DNA of 64,000 nucleotides from Vitis vinifera (lineage: Eukaryota; Streptophyta; Magnoliopsida; Vitales; Vitaceae), in the NCBI RefSeq assembly GCF_030704535.1, contig NC_081812.1, forward strand, positions 18,981,501 to 19,045,500, given 5' to 3'. This document shows, in pieces, positions 13,922 to 28,328 of this stretch. Every line of letters begins with the position of its first letter. Within the stretch, counting starts at the first letter, position 1. The notes under the pieces are model-generated. The model ran no database searches. It saw nothing but the letters and a program-made list of their open reading frames with translations, and was not told the DNA's origin. The translations under genes and the position numbers were made by a program.

Positions 13922-16900
13922 GTTAAAAACAAATGACAATTTCTGATCAGGAGGTATGTAAAGTGAGGGACAAGGTGGCTGACTTGTTGAGAGGCAAGGG
14001 ATTTGATAATGCTTCTCTTTAGATGTGGGACATACTATGTCTAAGCAAGTAGCTGACTGAGAATTTATATATAGAGATTTGATGTTTAATGGGGTCTTAG
14101 GGGATGAACATTTCAGGAGGAAAAATAATGGATTTTTTCTCATGAGTTTAATAGGGAGAGGAGTCTCAATATTGATCTTCATTATGGGGTTTTCTGAAAC
14201 TTTCTTTTTATGCCAAAATTTTCCTTTGTACATGCAACTGGTTTTATCTGTTTTTCTTCTTTTTTTTTCCCTCATTTTTATCTTCTCTAATTATCTGGGA
14301 AATACTAGGATTATTAACTTGTCTTTTTTTTTTGACTTTTAACTTACTGAATTACAGGTTAGCAACATGTTCATGTGTGAGTATATGTTTTAGATCTTTC
14401 TTATTTTAAATGAATTTGTAGTTGATTATGAGCAAGATTCGCTCTTTAAACTTATTGTTCCAGGACTCCCTAATTGCCCCTTCTATATTAATTAAACTCT
14501 GTCACTCTACTCTACTAGACTGCATGTTTTTGTTTTTAAGCATCATGCTAAAAATACATTTACTTTGGGGCTCTTTAGGTAAGTTTTCTCTATTTCCCAG
14601 TTGAAAAAGGACACATTGCAGCTGAAATTGGGCAGTAAAATTGATTTGGAAATTGAAGATCACAGTTTGGCTTCTCTGATGGGACTAACGTTTTAGGCAG
14701 TGCAATCAACGAGAATTTTCAGGCATTAACAAAACAAGAATGCCGGTCAAATAAGTACCAATTCCTTTATTTGAATTGATGGTAGGGACTGGGTAGCTCT
14801 TGAATTGACCATTATGAATGAGAAAATTAAATTTAGGTAAAGAAACAACCATGCTAAGCTCCCATGCAAAACTACAAGCCAACTTATATGTTCAGCGATG
14901 TTGAATTGTGATGCAGCAGGAGGACTTATACTGATCACCTTTACCCTTTCTTTCATGCCATTAAACAATGGTTTTGTTGCTAATATCATAAGAAACAAGA
15001 GAACCTAGTTGTCACTCACCAACAGAAGAGAAACCAAGAAAAGAAATATAGAAACACTACTTTTATGAGCCCTAAACCTTTCTTTTCCCTTTCGGTCCTA
15101 ATCCTTTGAAACCCATCCTCAAACTAGCTAGAATAGTATTGATGAATGTCCTAAAACTAAAAGAGAAAGCACATATGTATATTCCTGATCACTTACTGCA
15201 GAAATATGACGCTTAACACAACATTTGCATCCCCACTGATCAAATGGAAATCTCTTAAGCCAATGAAGCCTCCCCTTCAGGAAGATGAAATCACAGTAGT
15301 CTACACCGAATGGTATGCTTGTGACCGACAGAACATACAAATAAATAATGGTAGCTTGCATTAGGCGATTAATCTATGGACAGATATAGAAATGGCATCC
15401 TTCATTTTCTACACGCTTGTCATGTTCATTGAGGTGTCTGTCTAATTTCAGATGTCATTGAACTTCAACACATGTTAATCAAACTTCAATATTTATTAGG
15501 TTAATCAACCCTGAATAAATGCCATTATGTTCAAAATTCAAATTTTCAAGATGGGATTTACAGATACTAATAAGCGGGGACATCCACAAAGCATGTGTGC
15601 ATTATGGTGATATTTTCAAGGTTGCATTTGGTGGTAGAGGTATAAGGTACGTAGTGGTGTTGGTATGGCAGCCTGATGATCATGGTGATGGTACCCAAAT
15701 TTAGTACCCCATAGGCAAGAACAGAAGACTACGGTCTGGCAAAGCTTTAATAAAAAAAATAAAAAATAAAAAGAAAGTGAAATAGAAGTATTTTAAAACA
15801 ATGTCAAGATGAGGGTCGTGATGGTCCAATGATAGTTTGGAAGTGTGACGGGTCATGGAAAACTAAGATGTAACCCTAGCCTGTAAGGTCACTTTTTCTT
15901 TGGCAAATAAATATTTGAAATGAAAACTTTTAAATCAAGACTCAAACCTGTCATAGACATTTCATCAATAAAAAGGCAAATATATTTTAAATGCTAGTCT
16001 TCTTAAACACAATTTTTACCAACTATTTTTTTTCCTTATAGATATAGAGAGAGATGAAGGTGAAGGTTGTAAGGCTTGGCTTCAAATAATAGAATAGAAT
16101 AAAGGAATGGGTGGGGAGAGGGGGCGTTTGAGGACTTATTACATGATGAACCAGGGGCAGGGGTGATTTAACTTGTGGACAGGAACTGCCGTACTTGGGA
16201 AAGAGTTAAGAAGCTTCCCCCAAGAAGAGCCAAACAAAGGGGAGACATTACAGTCATTATCACAGTGAAGTAGCAGAGAGCTTTCCTTCTTTCATCAGCT
16301 TTTCTTTTATTTCTTTCCATCTCTCTCTTTTCCTCTTTCCTGAACCCTGAACTCAGCTTGCTTGCTTGTCCCGAAGCCTATGGACATTAGCAGTTAAAAG
16401 GAAATCCATTTGCGTTTCAATTATTGAAAATATAAATGATATAATGTAAGTATTGTTATACAGCTTTCTAGTCTTTATTTTACTTTGCTGGTGCAATTGA
16501 TTTGACTAGCTACTCCTCCAGCCATCTTCTGACATCCCCCTTCCTCATCTTTCTTCCTTTATTCATATCCCAAATTTGGAATTCTCCTGATTTCAATATT
16601 TTTGCCCACAAATAGCAACCCCTTTCATTTCTAATATTTTACTTCCCCTTTTTCTCTTTACTAAAATAGTAAATTTTTATTGGGCTCTATCTTTTAAGCC
16701 TAAAGTTCCTTGTTCTATACTATTTTTTACTCTTTTCTAACTTGATAGCCTAATATACAAGATTAGCACAATTTCTTATTTAATTAAATTTTTCCCTTGA
16801 AACAGACAGGGGCACCATGCTATTCATTTACCCAATGAACAAAATAATGAGGGAACAACAGAATTCCCAGTATTTCACAAATTCATCATCCAAATTTTAT

Positions 16901-18097
16901 GTACAAGCCCATGTGATATAGTAAGAGTATATATATTCCTTTAATGTTTTAAGAGAAAAAAACAGGCCCAAGGGCCCAACTTTGCCTTAGGCCCAGTGAA
17001 ATTCAGCTATGTAGGCAAAAGGCCATAGCTATCGGCTTATGAACACAAAAACAAATGAAAGGCCACCACGAAATACGGAGCCCATCTACAGACCCTACAC
17101 ATGGGTTTTGAGGTTTCCAACCTGCTAAAAAAGATCAAAATATAATTTACATCCTTCTTTCCCCCTCTTCTTTAGGTGCCAACTTCTTGTTTAGAGAAGA
17201 TAAACAATGGAAACTGGGCGAGGAAAATCAGATGGACGAGGGAGCTGAGGAAACCGCAAGGCCTAAATTAAGATTTTTGGCCAGTAGGCTTCATTGGCTA
17301 GTCCCCACTATTTAAACGTTAACAGATGATAAAATCCAGAACACATTTACATCCACGCCCTACTGACTAAGATCAGAAATTCAAGAAAAACACACAAGTG
17401 GCTCTCTGAGACTTACCCCATAGCTGCTTCTACCGGCACTGCCCTGGGAGTGGAGGTAGAAGAGAAAATCAAGGGATTTGTTTTGTCCCAAAAATAACAA
17501 ATAAACTATTGTGTGAAAACCTAAAATTAATACTCGCAAAAGCGAGGCAGAATATTATAGTGTCTCACCATTGTTTTATCAGCTGCAGGCCTGCACCTAA
17601 GCAACCATCCAAACGAAAGTTGGGAAAGAAAAGGGGGTGTGTAACACGTGCGAGGGTTGGCTTTCTGGTCGTGAGTCATGACGGGCTGAAATTAGGAAGT
17701 GGCGTGAATCCTAATCACTTTATATTGATGCTTCTTTTCCAAGTTTTTTTATTATCAAACCACCCACCATAACCCCCTCCATTTTCCTAAAATTAAAGGT
17801 TATTCTATGCTATGTCCTACTAGTTATGACCATTCCGAAACGCCCATGTCACCAAAATGGTTCGACTCCTGTCTCATTAACATTTTTTAAAATTTTTTTT
17901 ACTTCAGTCTCTCACACAATACTTCTACCCTATTCTTGTTTTGGGGCTGGTTCAAAAAACCATCTTGTTCTCTAGTGCAGCTTAAACAATATTCGGGAAG
18001 ATCAAAATCTCATGTCACAGAAATTATGGTTGATAACAGTCTAGAGGTTAATATTCAAAGCTTCATATCCTCCTCATTATACGATTCCAAATTCTAT
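13922..18097. other. Intergenic, nothing recognised
   Basis: Contains the 3' UTR of the trihelix gene at its left end, then about 4 kb of AT-rich DNA with scattered short open frames. None shows a domain. No tRNA or miRNA precursor was recognised by eye. Confidence 0.45.
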
Positions 18098-18250
18098 AGC
18101 TTTCAAAGCGAATATTAGAAGGCTATGAATTAGGGTAATTATGTTCATATTTCATTACGAGGGTCACACAATTGGACCCCGATAAGAAGCTTTCAAAGTG
18201 AATATTAGCAGGCTATGAATAAGGGTCACACAAATGGACCACGATGAGGA
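18098..18250. repeat. Imperfect tandem duplication with a 90-bp period
   Basis: AGCTTTCAAAG(C/T)GAATATTAG(A/C)AGGCTATGAAT occurs at 18098 and again at 18188. GGGTCACACAA(T/A)TGGACC(C/A)CGAT follows both copies, with about 25 bases deleted from the second. It lies just beyond the 3' end of the aldolase gene. Confidence 0.8.
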
Positions 18251-18555
18251 GGAAAAAGCAAAGTGCATTCTAACCACGGCAGTGATTGTTCCAAATGACA
18301 ATACTTTATATATTAAAGGTGGAAAAACACATTAACAGAGTTTTAATTGAAAAGCGTTCAAACTCAACAAGGCAACATCGCTCCTCAAGCTGATTATTCT
18401 ACCCCCATTCAACTACAAGCATAAAAAGATCCGGAAGACAACGAAAAACACCCTAAACCTATGATGCCTGAGATGAGACCTTTAATGTCCCCCATACCTG
18501 CACTGCATATACTCTCCAGAGAAAAACAGAAAAGCAAACCGAACCCAAAACTTCA

Positions 18556-21072
18556 TCAGTACTTGTAGTCCTTGACATGGAGGCTTTCCGCGGCACCCTC
18601 TCCAAGTTTGGCATCACCCTTGTAGGTTCCAAGAGTGGCCTCAGAGTTTGCCTTGCACCTTACCAGGAATGCTCCCCTGGCCTTCACAACATTTTCCTCC
18701 TTTCCTGACCAGGCCTTGAGAGTGCTCTGCTGAAGTGCACGTCCAAAGGAGAAGGACAGGTTCCATGGCTTCTTCCCCTTGAGCTTGTTCATGGCATTGA
18801 GGTTGAGAGTGGCCTCCTCCTCACTCTGCCCCCCAGACAAAAACACAATAGCAGGAACAGCTGCAGGCACAGTTCGCTGGAGGGTCCGAACAGTGTACTC
18901 GGCCACCACCTCTGGGGAAACCTTCTTGGCTTCTGATCCAGGAGTCACCATGTTAGGCTTCAACAGAGTTCCCTCAAGCAGAACGTGATGGTCATTCAGT
19001 GCTTTGTAGCATGCTGCCAGAACACGTTCAGTTACATAAGCACACTTTTCAATATCATGAGGGCCATCCACCAGGATCTCAGGCTCAACAATGGGGACAA
19101 GGCCATTCTCCTGGCAGATCATTGCATATCTTGCCAACCCATATGCATTTTCATGGATTGCCAACTCAGATGGCTCAGTAGGGCCAATCTTAAGCACAGC
19201 ACGCCATTTAGCAAACCGGGCACCAGCTGCATAGTATTTTGCACATCGTTCACCAAGGCCATCAAGACCCTGGGTGGTAGTTTCACCATCAGTGCCAGTA
19301 AGCACAACTGTGCCCTTGTCTACTTTGATTCCGGGAAGAACTCCACCTTCCTTCATAACATCCACAAAGGGTTTGCCTGAAATTTAAAAAAGACAATTTC
19401 AGTACATCTGGAATCTTAAGTTCCCAGGTGGGGGGAGAGGACCCACTCAAATAATGAATTTTTTTTCTTCAATTATTTAGAGAAACATAAAAATATCGCA
19501 GGTATTATACTCAATTTCACAAAACTTGTGTGCATTGGCAAATAATTTCATCATACTCCATACATAACATAATAAAATAACTTAATGAACAGAACTCACA
19601 GAAATATCACCCTACATCTAAAATCTCAACAGATAAAAATACAATACCAGAGGCAGTCTTCTGATAGAGAGTCTCCTCAAAGAGGATCACTCCACTAAGG
19701 TACTGGAGGGCACCAGGAGTGCAGAAAAGGAGCTCACGGAGAGCACGCCTGTTTCCTTCAACATTCTCGACATTGATGCTAGCTAGCCTCTTGCCAATTG
19801 TGCCAGTTGACTCATCAGCAGCAAGAATACCCTTTCCAGGAGTGCCAATGTAGGCAGCATTGGCAATAAGCTCGTCTACAAGGTGTAAAATGTTAATTAT
19901 TTTATTTCCATGCACAATATAAATAATAACATTAATGACAGAAATTTATGACCCCAAACACAAGCTTGGTTTGAGAGAAGACATAATAAAATCACAGCAG
20001 GCAATAGAATAGAGGACAAAGTCACCCTATTGCTTATCGGGCATAGGAAATTAATAGTAAACACGAAATGAACCCACGCCACATACAGTGATCAATTACA
20101 GCATTGATAGATAACAGGTCATTGATAGACCAAGTTTACTAGACAATTTCATACAAACTATTATCAACATTTGCTCACAAATAAATTCATTTTAATTCAA
20201 AAAACAGATAGTTTGCTTTATATAAGCTTTGAAATAAGGATTATGCATGATCCATCCACAAATGATCTAATACTAATCCTTTATTCCAGTTAATGCAAGA
20301 TTTCCTAACATTGAATGCAATTTTGATATAAAAAGTATAAATGATAGTGTGATACACATATTTTAAACTAATCATATCAGGTTTTACAACACTATTATCT
20401 TAAATCTTGCCACTAATATTGTAAATCTGAAATATCTTTTGAGGTATGAATAATATATCTCTCCTTACTACATCTTAGCATCTGGGATCAAACAAAAACA
20501 CAGATACCCAAATCCGTTTCGGCCTCTATGTTCAATAATCACCCCCTTGGAATTTTTGAGTATTGAAAATCCCAAAGCTATTTTAATTTGTTTTACTGTA
20601 AATATACATGCAACTGAACCACCGTGTGCTCTTGTAGAGTTGTTAAATACAAATTCATCTGAAACAACAGATCGACCAAAAGGTTAACAAAGAACTGCGG
20701 AAAGTACCCTAATATCATAGATCTACATTACCAGCATACTAGATTCAAAGAAAGATGATAACTTTTATATCTTTTTAAGTAGCAGTGACAGAGGAACAAC
20801 ATTAAAAAATAAATTGGGAAAAAAAGACCATGAAAGAAACCGAAAACAACAGATTTGAATGTTGGAATTGATAATTGACATCAGATCCCAATCTTAAAGA
20901 GAATAATAGACGAAAAAGCTCAGATCTGAAGACAGAGAAACAGGGAAAAAGGACGAAGCACGGCATAAAGATCTAACAAAGAAAAAAAAAAGAGCTTAAT
21001 AAACAAGAGCAAGAAAGCAGAGATTTTAGGGAATTGAACTATACCATGGTATTTTCCCTTGTAGCAAGTCAT
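18556..21072 (-). CDS. FBA: Fructose-bisphosphate aldolase, class I, cytosolic
   Basis: Three coding exons in transcript order, 21072-21045, 19875-19648 and 19376-18556, are joined by GT-AG introns of 1169 and 271 bp. The product is 358 residues, the usual length of plant cytosolic aldolase. It starts [20 protein letters not shown] with no plastid transit peptide and ends KDYKY with the conserved C-terminal Tyr. The class I signature [11 protein letters not shown] places the Schiff-base lysine at about residue 225; the conserved lysine of WRAVLKI is at about 148. It interconverts fructose-1,6-bisphosphate with dihydroxyacetone phosphate and glyceraldehyde-3-phosphate in glycolysis and gluconeogenesis. 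The nine-codon first exon is easily missed; frame, splice sites and family length all confirm it. Which Arabidopsis cytosolic paralogue (FBA4, FBA6 or FBA8) is closest cannot be settled by eye. Confidence 0.97.
19876..21044 (-). other. Intron 1 of the aldolase gene
   Basis: A 1169-bp AT-rich intron directly after the short first coding exon. Nothing in it looks coding or repetitive. Long first introns near the start codon often raise expression of plant housekeeping genes (inference). Confidence 0.85.
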
Positions 21073-21177
21073 GGATGGATGATTAGATTTAGAGATTTGT
21101 AGAGAGAGTCGTTGTTAGAGATAGAAGAGGCGACACAGAGACTGAAAAGTGATGATCGGTTAGGGTTTTATTACAAG

Positions 21178-21196
21178 AGGGAGAGAGAGAGAGAAA
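21178..21196 (-). promoter_or_regulatory. (CT)n tract upstream of the aldolase start
   Basis: A pure (GA)n run on the plus strand, (CT)n in the gene's sense, about 105-125 bases before the ATG, in the probable 5' UTR or core promoter. Such tracts are common in plant leaders and can bind BBR/BPC GAGA-binding factors. Confidence 0.5.
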
Positions 21197-21239
21197 GGGA
21201 AAGCGAGAGGGGCATCGAGATTTTCGCTATGCGCGTGGT

Positions 21240-24200
21240 TTATTTGGCTTTTTCATCACGTAACCGGTAACAACCCATGGGATTGGCCTTGGAGACTACG
21301 ACCTTCCACGGGCGGTTCCTCACTTCTTTTACGCTTTTGCCCCGCCATCTACTGGGCCAGTGACGGTCTCGTATTGGGCTTGAAACATTTCTTTTTTTAA
21401 AAATTCATTCACTAACAATAACGGATAGTATCACTCCCCTAAAGCATTATATGATCTCCTGTATGACTATAAGATATGGAATTAGATCCTGACATGAAAT
21501 TAATTAAATCGTTTTGAATCCAATACGATGAAAGCGGGGTTGGGCTCAAAGCTTGGCCCAATAGAAAGCCGAAATAGGAAAGGTCAAATACGGTAATCAA
21601 AACCTAAAGAAAACAAAGTGGGGACATCCAGAAAAAGCGTAGGAAAACAAAACAAAAGGCGAAAACCACCTGCGATGGAATAGGTGGGTCAAAACAAGGG
21701 GTAAAAAGACAAAAAAAACCAGGGGCATGGGAGGAGTAGGTGGAGAACGTAAAAACAGAGAGCGACGGCTTCACCGTGCGCTAGGGACCTTTAGGTTCCC
21801 AGCACCTTTCTTACGCCTGTGGTTTGTTCTCCTATTCCCTCTTCTTCTTACCCTTGCTGACACGCTGCCACCTTCCTTTCCTCGTCTCCCTTTTCCATTT
21901 CCACCACTTTTCTAAGCTATCTTCGTATTCTTTCCTCAATCCTATTTTTCATTTTTTATTTTTTATTTTTAACTGACAAATATAATAAAAATAAGTTTAT
22001 ATTTTCTCCGTTTCTTTTTTATACTGTGAAGACATTAACGTTAAAAATAAAAGGTAGGTGGATCAAAAATTCAAAATTAAAATTTATGAATGGAGGCGTG
22101 GTTGAGGCTGGCGGTTGGTGAGTTCTGCCCTGGGGGTCCGATTTCAACAACTCACAAGTCAACCTAACATTGTTAGGTACGCAGAACACTCGGCTCAGAT
22201 CTACTTTCATGATATAAAATATAGTTGGGCAATGGACATCACTTTACAATAGGTCATCCTCTCACGCATGTGACCATATTAATATTTCTTTTCTCATCAC
22301 AAAATTATAATCAATTTTCCACTCTCAGGCGCGTATATTATTATACGGCTTAATGAAGAGGAAAAAAATGAACACGGTGGACTGTCGTTTTAATTTGAAT
22401 TTGACCTCCCTATAAAATTGGGGGAATCAATGCACAAACTCTTTGCCGGCATTTCTTATATGTCACTTTGATTTTTTATATATATGTATATATCAAAGTC
22501 TTGAAAAATAATGGTAATTTACTATTTTTAATGATAATTAACAGCTGGCATGAATTTTGAGACGTGGACATGATTTATTTATTCTTAAGAAAAGAAAGAG
22601 AAGTGGTGATGAGAATAAATCCGCAAGTGGCATGCATTATGCGTCTGGAAGATATAGACGTGATTTGATTTTGTGGCTTAGCCTGCTTTTGCGACCTGCC
22701 TTTTCAAAATCTATTAAGAATTGAATTGCTCCCTCTAGATTATAGCATTAATACTGCAGACAATTAAGAGTGCGTTGGATAGTAATTTAAAAAAGTGTTT
22801 CTAATTTTTTTTAACACTTAAATTTTTTTATTTTTCAAGTATAAAAAAGTTAAAACTAAAATCACAACCAAACGTATTATAAATCATTTGCTTTGGGGGT
22901 TAATATTTTTAAAATAAAAAATAAAATTCATGATTATATTTATTTCTTCAAACGTAGAGAGGAAATAAATTAAGATTGCATTGGAGTAGGGCTTTAGGAC
23001 AAGTCGCTCTCATTCAAACCTTATCCTATTTATTAAAAATAATTTTCATCATTGTTCCATTAAAAAAAAAAATAAATGGGATGGGTAGCTGCCCTTCTCG
23101 TTATATTTTAATTTTTTTAATTACATTAAAATAATTATATTTTATAAATAATTAATTTTAAATTAAATTAATTTTATATATGATCAGGATGTACACAAAG
23201 AGCTAGGTGAGAGATAAGATAATACTTGAACTCATCCCTAACCCATAATGGGTTTTCAAAAAAATTTCACTCATCCTAAACCCATTTAATCAAATTTCAA
23301 ACTCGTCTCATTAGGAGTAGAGTGAGACGGGTACCCGAAAAAACTCATTTTATTACCATCCCTGTTAATAAATGAAAATATTAAAAAAATTATTTTTTAT
23401 GGTTGAATGTCATTATAAGAGATAAAAAAAGAAATGTGAAAAAATTTTAAAATATTAAAAGATTTAAAATTGTGGAAATTTTATACAATAATTTAAGTTT
23501 CGTTTCCTTTAACCTTATCATGCTTCCTTTTTATATTCTATTTTTTTCTCAATCTTGTCAAAAACCAATTATATTTTATAAGAAATATTGGTGGTGCGGT
23601 GATGGCGTGACAGTAACAAAAAACCACATGAGGCAAAAGGCAAAGTCTTTTAATGGATTCACGTGGGTAATTGAAAAGCATGGATCCAATTATAGAGAGC
23701 AGTCTGGTAGATGAATGATTTCTCCAAGACTAAAGATTGTTGTAGTCATAGGCTTGTGGGTTGATTCTTAATCTAGATCCATTGAATTAAAATCACATGG
23801 AACACTCATTAAGCTTCCAGAACAAGGCTTAGCGTTGGCGATTTCGACATAAATGTTTTTAAATTTATAATAATCAAAAAGGCAATTTTTTTTTTTATGT
23901 TTAAATTTTTTTATTATAAAAAATTAATTATTATTATTATTATTTTTAAAATCTTTCTAGAGTTGAGGTGGCTATGAGGTGGGATGATGGTTATATTTGG
24001 ATGAATGATTCTTATGGACAAAGGAAATTAAAAGAATGAAGGTATATAATATTTTTTTGCTTTTAATTAAATTTTAAAATCAAATTAAAATTAATACTTA
24101 CCAGTTACCACTTCCACATATTCCATTTGGGCTTGCCAAACAAATCATACTTGAATCTTTCTTGTGAATATCCAATGATTAAAAAAAAATCACTAACAAT

Positions 24201-27200
24201 TATAAAACAAATTCCATGAATTTTTATTTATTTATATAATAATTAGAAATATTTTTTTATTTTAAAAAGTATTTGCCAAATTAAAATATTAAATGTATCT
24301 AATAATTATAAAAAAAAATAAATATATATATATTCTCGGGTTTTTCTATATTTCGTGAAGGGCATCTATATTTTGCACTCTTTGTTGTATTATAATATTT
24401 ATTATTAAAAAATTATAATTTCTCTTACGTTTAATAATATTCATAATTAAAATTTATAAATAAAATTTTAAATAAAAGAGAGACCTATTATAGGTTGAGG
24501 ATATGTTGGGTCGGATAATGGCATATAATAAAAAAAATGAAATTAAAATAATAAATTAAAAGAAATTGTTTTCCTAATTTCAAAATTCAAACTTTTAGAT
24601 TTCATCAATTCCCCATTACAATTATAAGCTTGCTCATGATTTAATATTAATAAGGCTTATTATATCAATTTTAATGAAGGCGCCCACAGCCAAAGATAGC
24701 CTGGGCCCAATAGATATGACCCTCTACTTGTCGGCCCACTTGGCTACTGGGAATGATACGGAGGATGACCAACTTATTTAGAGTACGACTTATTTAACAA
24801 GAGAAAATAACAACCGCACATTTGTTAACTCGTGTCCTTAATAATTGTTGTATAATGTCTACATTTGTTAGAGATGGCCAGCTACTTGTTGGGAAAAAGG
24901 GTTTCTTGAATGTAAAGATGGAAAATAACTTCAATGACGTGTTGTTGGTGATACACAAAATAGGTATGTGAAGATTGAGTATTTTGTGAAGAAAGAAACT
25001 CATCTCAACCCTACACCAAGAAAGAAGGTATCTTCTAGGTACCACCGACTAAAGGGTACTTCCCTAAATCACCACTAAATTACTTATAAGATTGTACTGA
25101 TAGAACCGTATTTTCTAATTTGGAATTTAGCCAAAAAGTCTGCAAACACCGTGAAGACCAATTCCATGCTTCCAATTGTTATAATAAATAATGATATTTC
25201 TAATTTTATTAAGTCACGTAGATATAATATGATATATGACAAAGAAAATGAGATATCATATTTTATTTTATTTTATGCTTTGAGTGATAAGATTATATAA
25301 GTTACATCATAATCTATCTTTATCTTTAATCAAACAAGGAATAGAATAACATTTATTTAGTCTCTTTTTTATATTTGAATATTTTAATTTAAGGATATTA
25401 TATCCCATTATATCTTACCTAATGAGATAAAATATATTTCATCAATCAAACATAATTTCTTGTTATTAATAAATAAAAATTAATTCAAAACAAATTAGAT
25501 ACTCATATATTTATGTTTAATTTTTAAAATTTCAAATAAATTGTTTTTGATATTATATTATTTAAAGTTGTTAATAACAAAATATATCTTTTAAAGAAAA
25601 TATATTCATTCTTATTAAATGAAATTAAATATTGCCTCCCACCCGAATCTCTGCTCCGCCCTTGTATGTAGCTACACCTACATCCAATAGTTTCAAAAGA
25701 GATATCATAACCTATGGCTTGTTTGATCATAGAACATTCTGACCCAAATTTCATAGATTTGGGCAAAGGTGGTGAAGAGCAGCCTAACTATCACATATGG
25801 TGTGGGCTTGGAGGTGGGAGAAAGAGCTTCTGTTGAAGCTTGTTCTCCTACCACATTCCCCTGCGCTTGGCCTGCTACCTTCGCAACAGGCCTTGCGCTA
25901 CTACTGCAGGATGTCCCAGAGGCCTGTAATTTGACAAATGATGTTACCCTAAGTCTATTCGACTAGTTGTTAAAGAGATTTAGAAAGAGAAATGAGACAA
26001 GGTTCGACAAGTGAAGTGGAGATCTTGAATCTTGAGAGACTCCCTGAGAATTCATGAGGGTTGTTGTCTTTGGGGGCTTGAGACGATTTTTTCTCAAATA
26101 TCCAATTCAAAGAGGACGGTCTTTTTATGCATCGCTCTTCAGTTTTGGAGTATTACAAAGTGGGTTTAGAAGCGTGATCCGAAGCGAATCAGGGAGTGTT
26201 GTTGATGCAAGAGGCTTAAATTGGGAGAGATTTCGGATTGTTTTGGTGAGACGTTGAGCTGCCTTGGACCATGATCATTTGTGAAGGATATAGTAGGAAG
26301 AGTGGTGATTCAAGATTACTCTTGAAATTATTGATTATCTCTACCTTCTTACTAAATAATTTTTAGATCTAAGTACAGTTGATCAAACCATGATAATCTC
26401 GTGTGTTTTTGTTTTGTATTTTAATTGGATAATCATATCGGAACTTGAACTTGAGGAAGAAATCCAGGGGGCACAAAATCAGATGAAATTGCAGTATCAT
26501 CATCCCAGAGTTCCAGGATGTGATATGGGGAGCCAGAGTTATGACTGTGATTAATTAAATACAACTAATTTTCCTCACACCTTAAAAGAAGTTAACATGG
26601 AGATTCAAAAGCCAATTTATCTGAGCCCCAAAAATACATTGCTTTCGACGAAATTGACAGCATGTATGGATGAAGAAAGAAAGCATTTAGAATATCCACT
26701 TGCCGGTGTCCCCCCAGCACAGATGGAAACCCTCAACCTCAAGTAACCTAATGCACCTACATGCTACGTGAACATCAATGTCAAACTATTATGATAATGT
26801 ATAAAAACAACAAAAATAAGATTCGGATTGGTGGTGCTTTCAAGAAGCAATTCTATAAAAGACTTGGTTCCAAATGCTTGAAAGACGCTTCATTAAATCA
26901 GTGTAAAAAAACTTTTAAGTAGCCTATCCAGGTTGAATAAAGCTGACCAAACCAGGGGACTTTAGATTGGGCACCAGACAGGCAGACACAGTTACACTGC
27001 CAATAGAGGAAAGAGCAAGATTTACTGTACGGGCTTAGGAGGGGTTTAACAATGGGGAGAAGAGTGAGGGGAAAAAATGTCAAATGAAAGGAAAATTTTG
27101 AATGTAGCCTCATACTCGAAAGTCAGAACGAGGAAGGTTTTGCTTGAGAGAGAACAATCTGAATGAATAGGGTTTATGTACAGAGTAAAATTTTTACAAC

Positions 27201-27323
27201 TCAAATTCATTTTCTCCACTCCAGTTGAGCATATTTTCCTATAATTCAGAAAGCAAACAATTTGCTTTTTCTAGAAAAGAAAATTTATATAGAATAGGGA
27301 ATTCAAAGAGAAGAAACTAAGAA
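21240..27323. other. Intergenic, about 6 kb, nothing coding recognised
   Basis: The left end is the aldolase promoter. The remainder is very AT-rich (especially 22750-25600) with no supported gene. Short frames at 21727-21915, 23472-23714, 24794-25045, 25769-25966 and 26054-26257 lack domains or splice signals. A patch at 25630-26280 is more GC-rich and could be an eroded mobile-element fragment, but I cannot identify it. Confidence 0.45.
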
Positions 27324-28229
27324 TCAGTCAGGGTTCTTACAGGCACAGATCAACAAGGAGAACTCGACCTTCTCTTGTTCCTTATTCGTCAAATTCTTCT
27401 CCTCCAACCATAGCCTGCTGTCCAGTCCGCTCCTTGTCCTAAACATGAAAACAGCAGAACCGGATGATGGATTGAAGAACCAATCATGAACATCCCACAT
27501 CATATCCACTAGCAATCCATCCACAAAGATGGTCTGGTTTCCCCGAAAATTCCACCTTAATCGCTTTACCTGAATTACCTTCTTGTTGTCCACGCAGACA
27601 GATAATACCGGATTCCTAGACCCTTCATCTTCTCCGCTACACTTGATCAGAATGTCATGGGCTGTTCCAGTGTCACAGAATTGAACCTTAGTCAAGTAGA
27701 CGGCGTTACCAGAGAAATGCTCGCTCCTGGAAACCAAGGAGAATTTTGCAACAGGGATTCCATTTATGAGTTTTTTCACATGGGGTTCCACATCCATGTC
27801 TCCAAGGAGGAGACTAAGTTCCGAGTCAGCCAAAACTATGACATAAAACCCATTGATTGGTTCTGGTCCACTGTCATACTGAGCCCTGGAAAGATCCCAG
27901 AAGACTTCAATTCTTGAGTCGCATAATTCGAAAGTCCTGGTGCCCCTATTATTTCGAAATTGATGAGAGACTGCATTGGATTCGAAAGAAGAGGAGAGGT
28001 CGTTGCTGATTTTAATGCTGAAGCCTTGTCCAACCAGGTTGTTGCACCAGTTGAGAGTGATCAGGAGCTGCTTTTGATTGGAGAGCCTAGCCTTGTAAAT
28101 ACATGTAACTGCCTTTTGGATTGAAGGGATGAGGCTTGGGGAGAGACAAGCCTGGTTTGAAGGGCCTGAACAGTAGGAGTCTGAAACTTTAATGGCGTGT
28201 TCGCTGTAACAAGATGCTATGGTTCTCAT
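27324..28229 (-). CDS. DUF868 family protein (PF05910), function unknown
   Basis: A single-exon gene of 301 residues. I start at the ATG at 28229 (MRTIASCYSEHAI) rather than the longer frame, whose extra 26 residues are low in complexity and run into the leader. Family landmarks are visible: a Cys-rich start leading to QAVTCIYKARL-like sequence (here QKAVTCIYKARLSNQKQLLI), EVFWDLSRAQYDSGPEP, FYVIVLADSELSLLLGDM, VKRLRWNFRGNQTIFVDG and MMWDVHDWFFNP near residues 245-270. DUF868 proteins are plant-specific, mostly intronless and of unknown biochemical role; no enzyme motif, membrane span or signal peptide is evident. It shares strand with the aldolase, and the two families are also neighbours at one Arabidopsis locus (from memory). 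Confidence 0.9.
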   Translation of the reverse strand: MRTIASCYSEHAIKVSDSYCSGPSNQACLSPSLIPSIQKAVTCIYKARLSNQKQLLITLNWCNNLVGQGFSIKISNDLSSSFESNAVSHQFRNNRGTRTFELCDSRIEVFWDLSRAQYDSGPEPINGFYVIVLADSELSLLLGDMDVEPHVKKLINGIPVAKFSLVSRSEHFSGNAVYLTKVQFCDTGTAHDILIKCSGEDEGSRNPVLSVCVDNKKVIQVKRLRWNFRGNQTIFVDGLLVDMMWDVHDWFFNPSSGSAVFMFRTRSGLDSRLWLEEKNLTNKEQEKVEFSLLICACKNPD

Positions 28230-28322
28230 TTTAGAGAACTGCCAAGAAAAAGAAAAGGAAAAACAAAGATTAAATTGAGGAAGGGTACTTTTAATATAGA
28301 ATTGCAACAGTCAGCACAGGGG

Positions 28323-28328
<6 letters not shown>

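Noticed and set aside
25524..26257. Possible gag or LTR fragment suggested by a GC-richer patch
   Set aside because: No conserved motif, matching terminal repeat or coding phase could be found.
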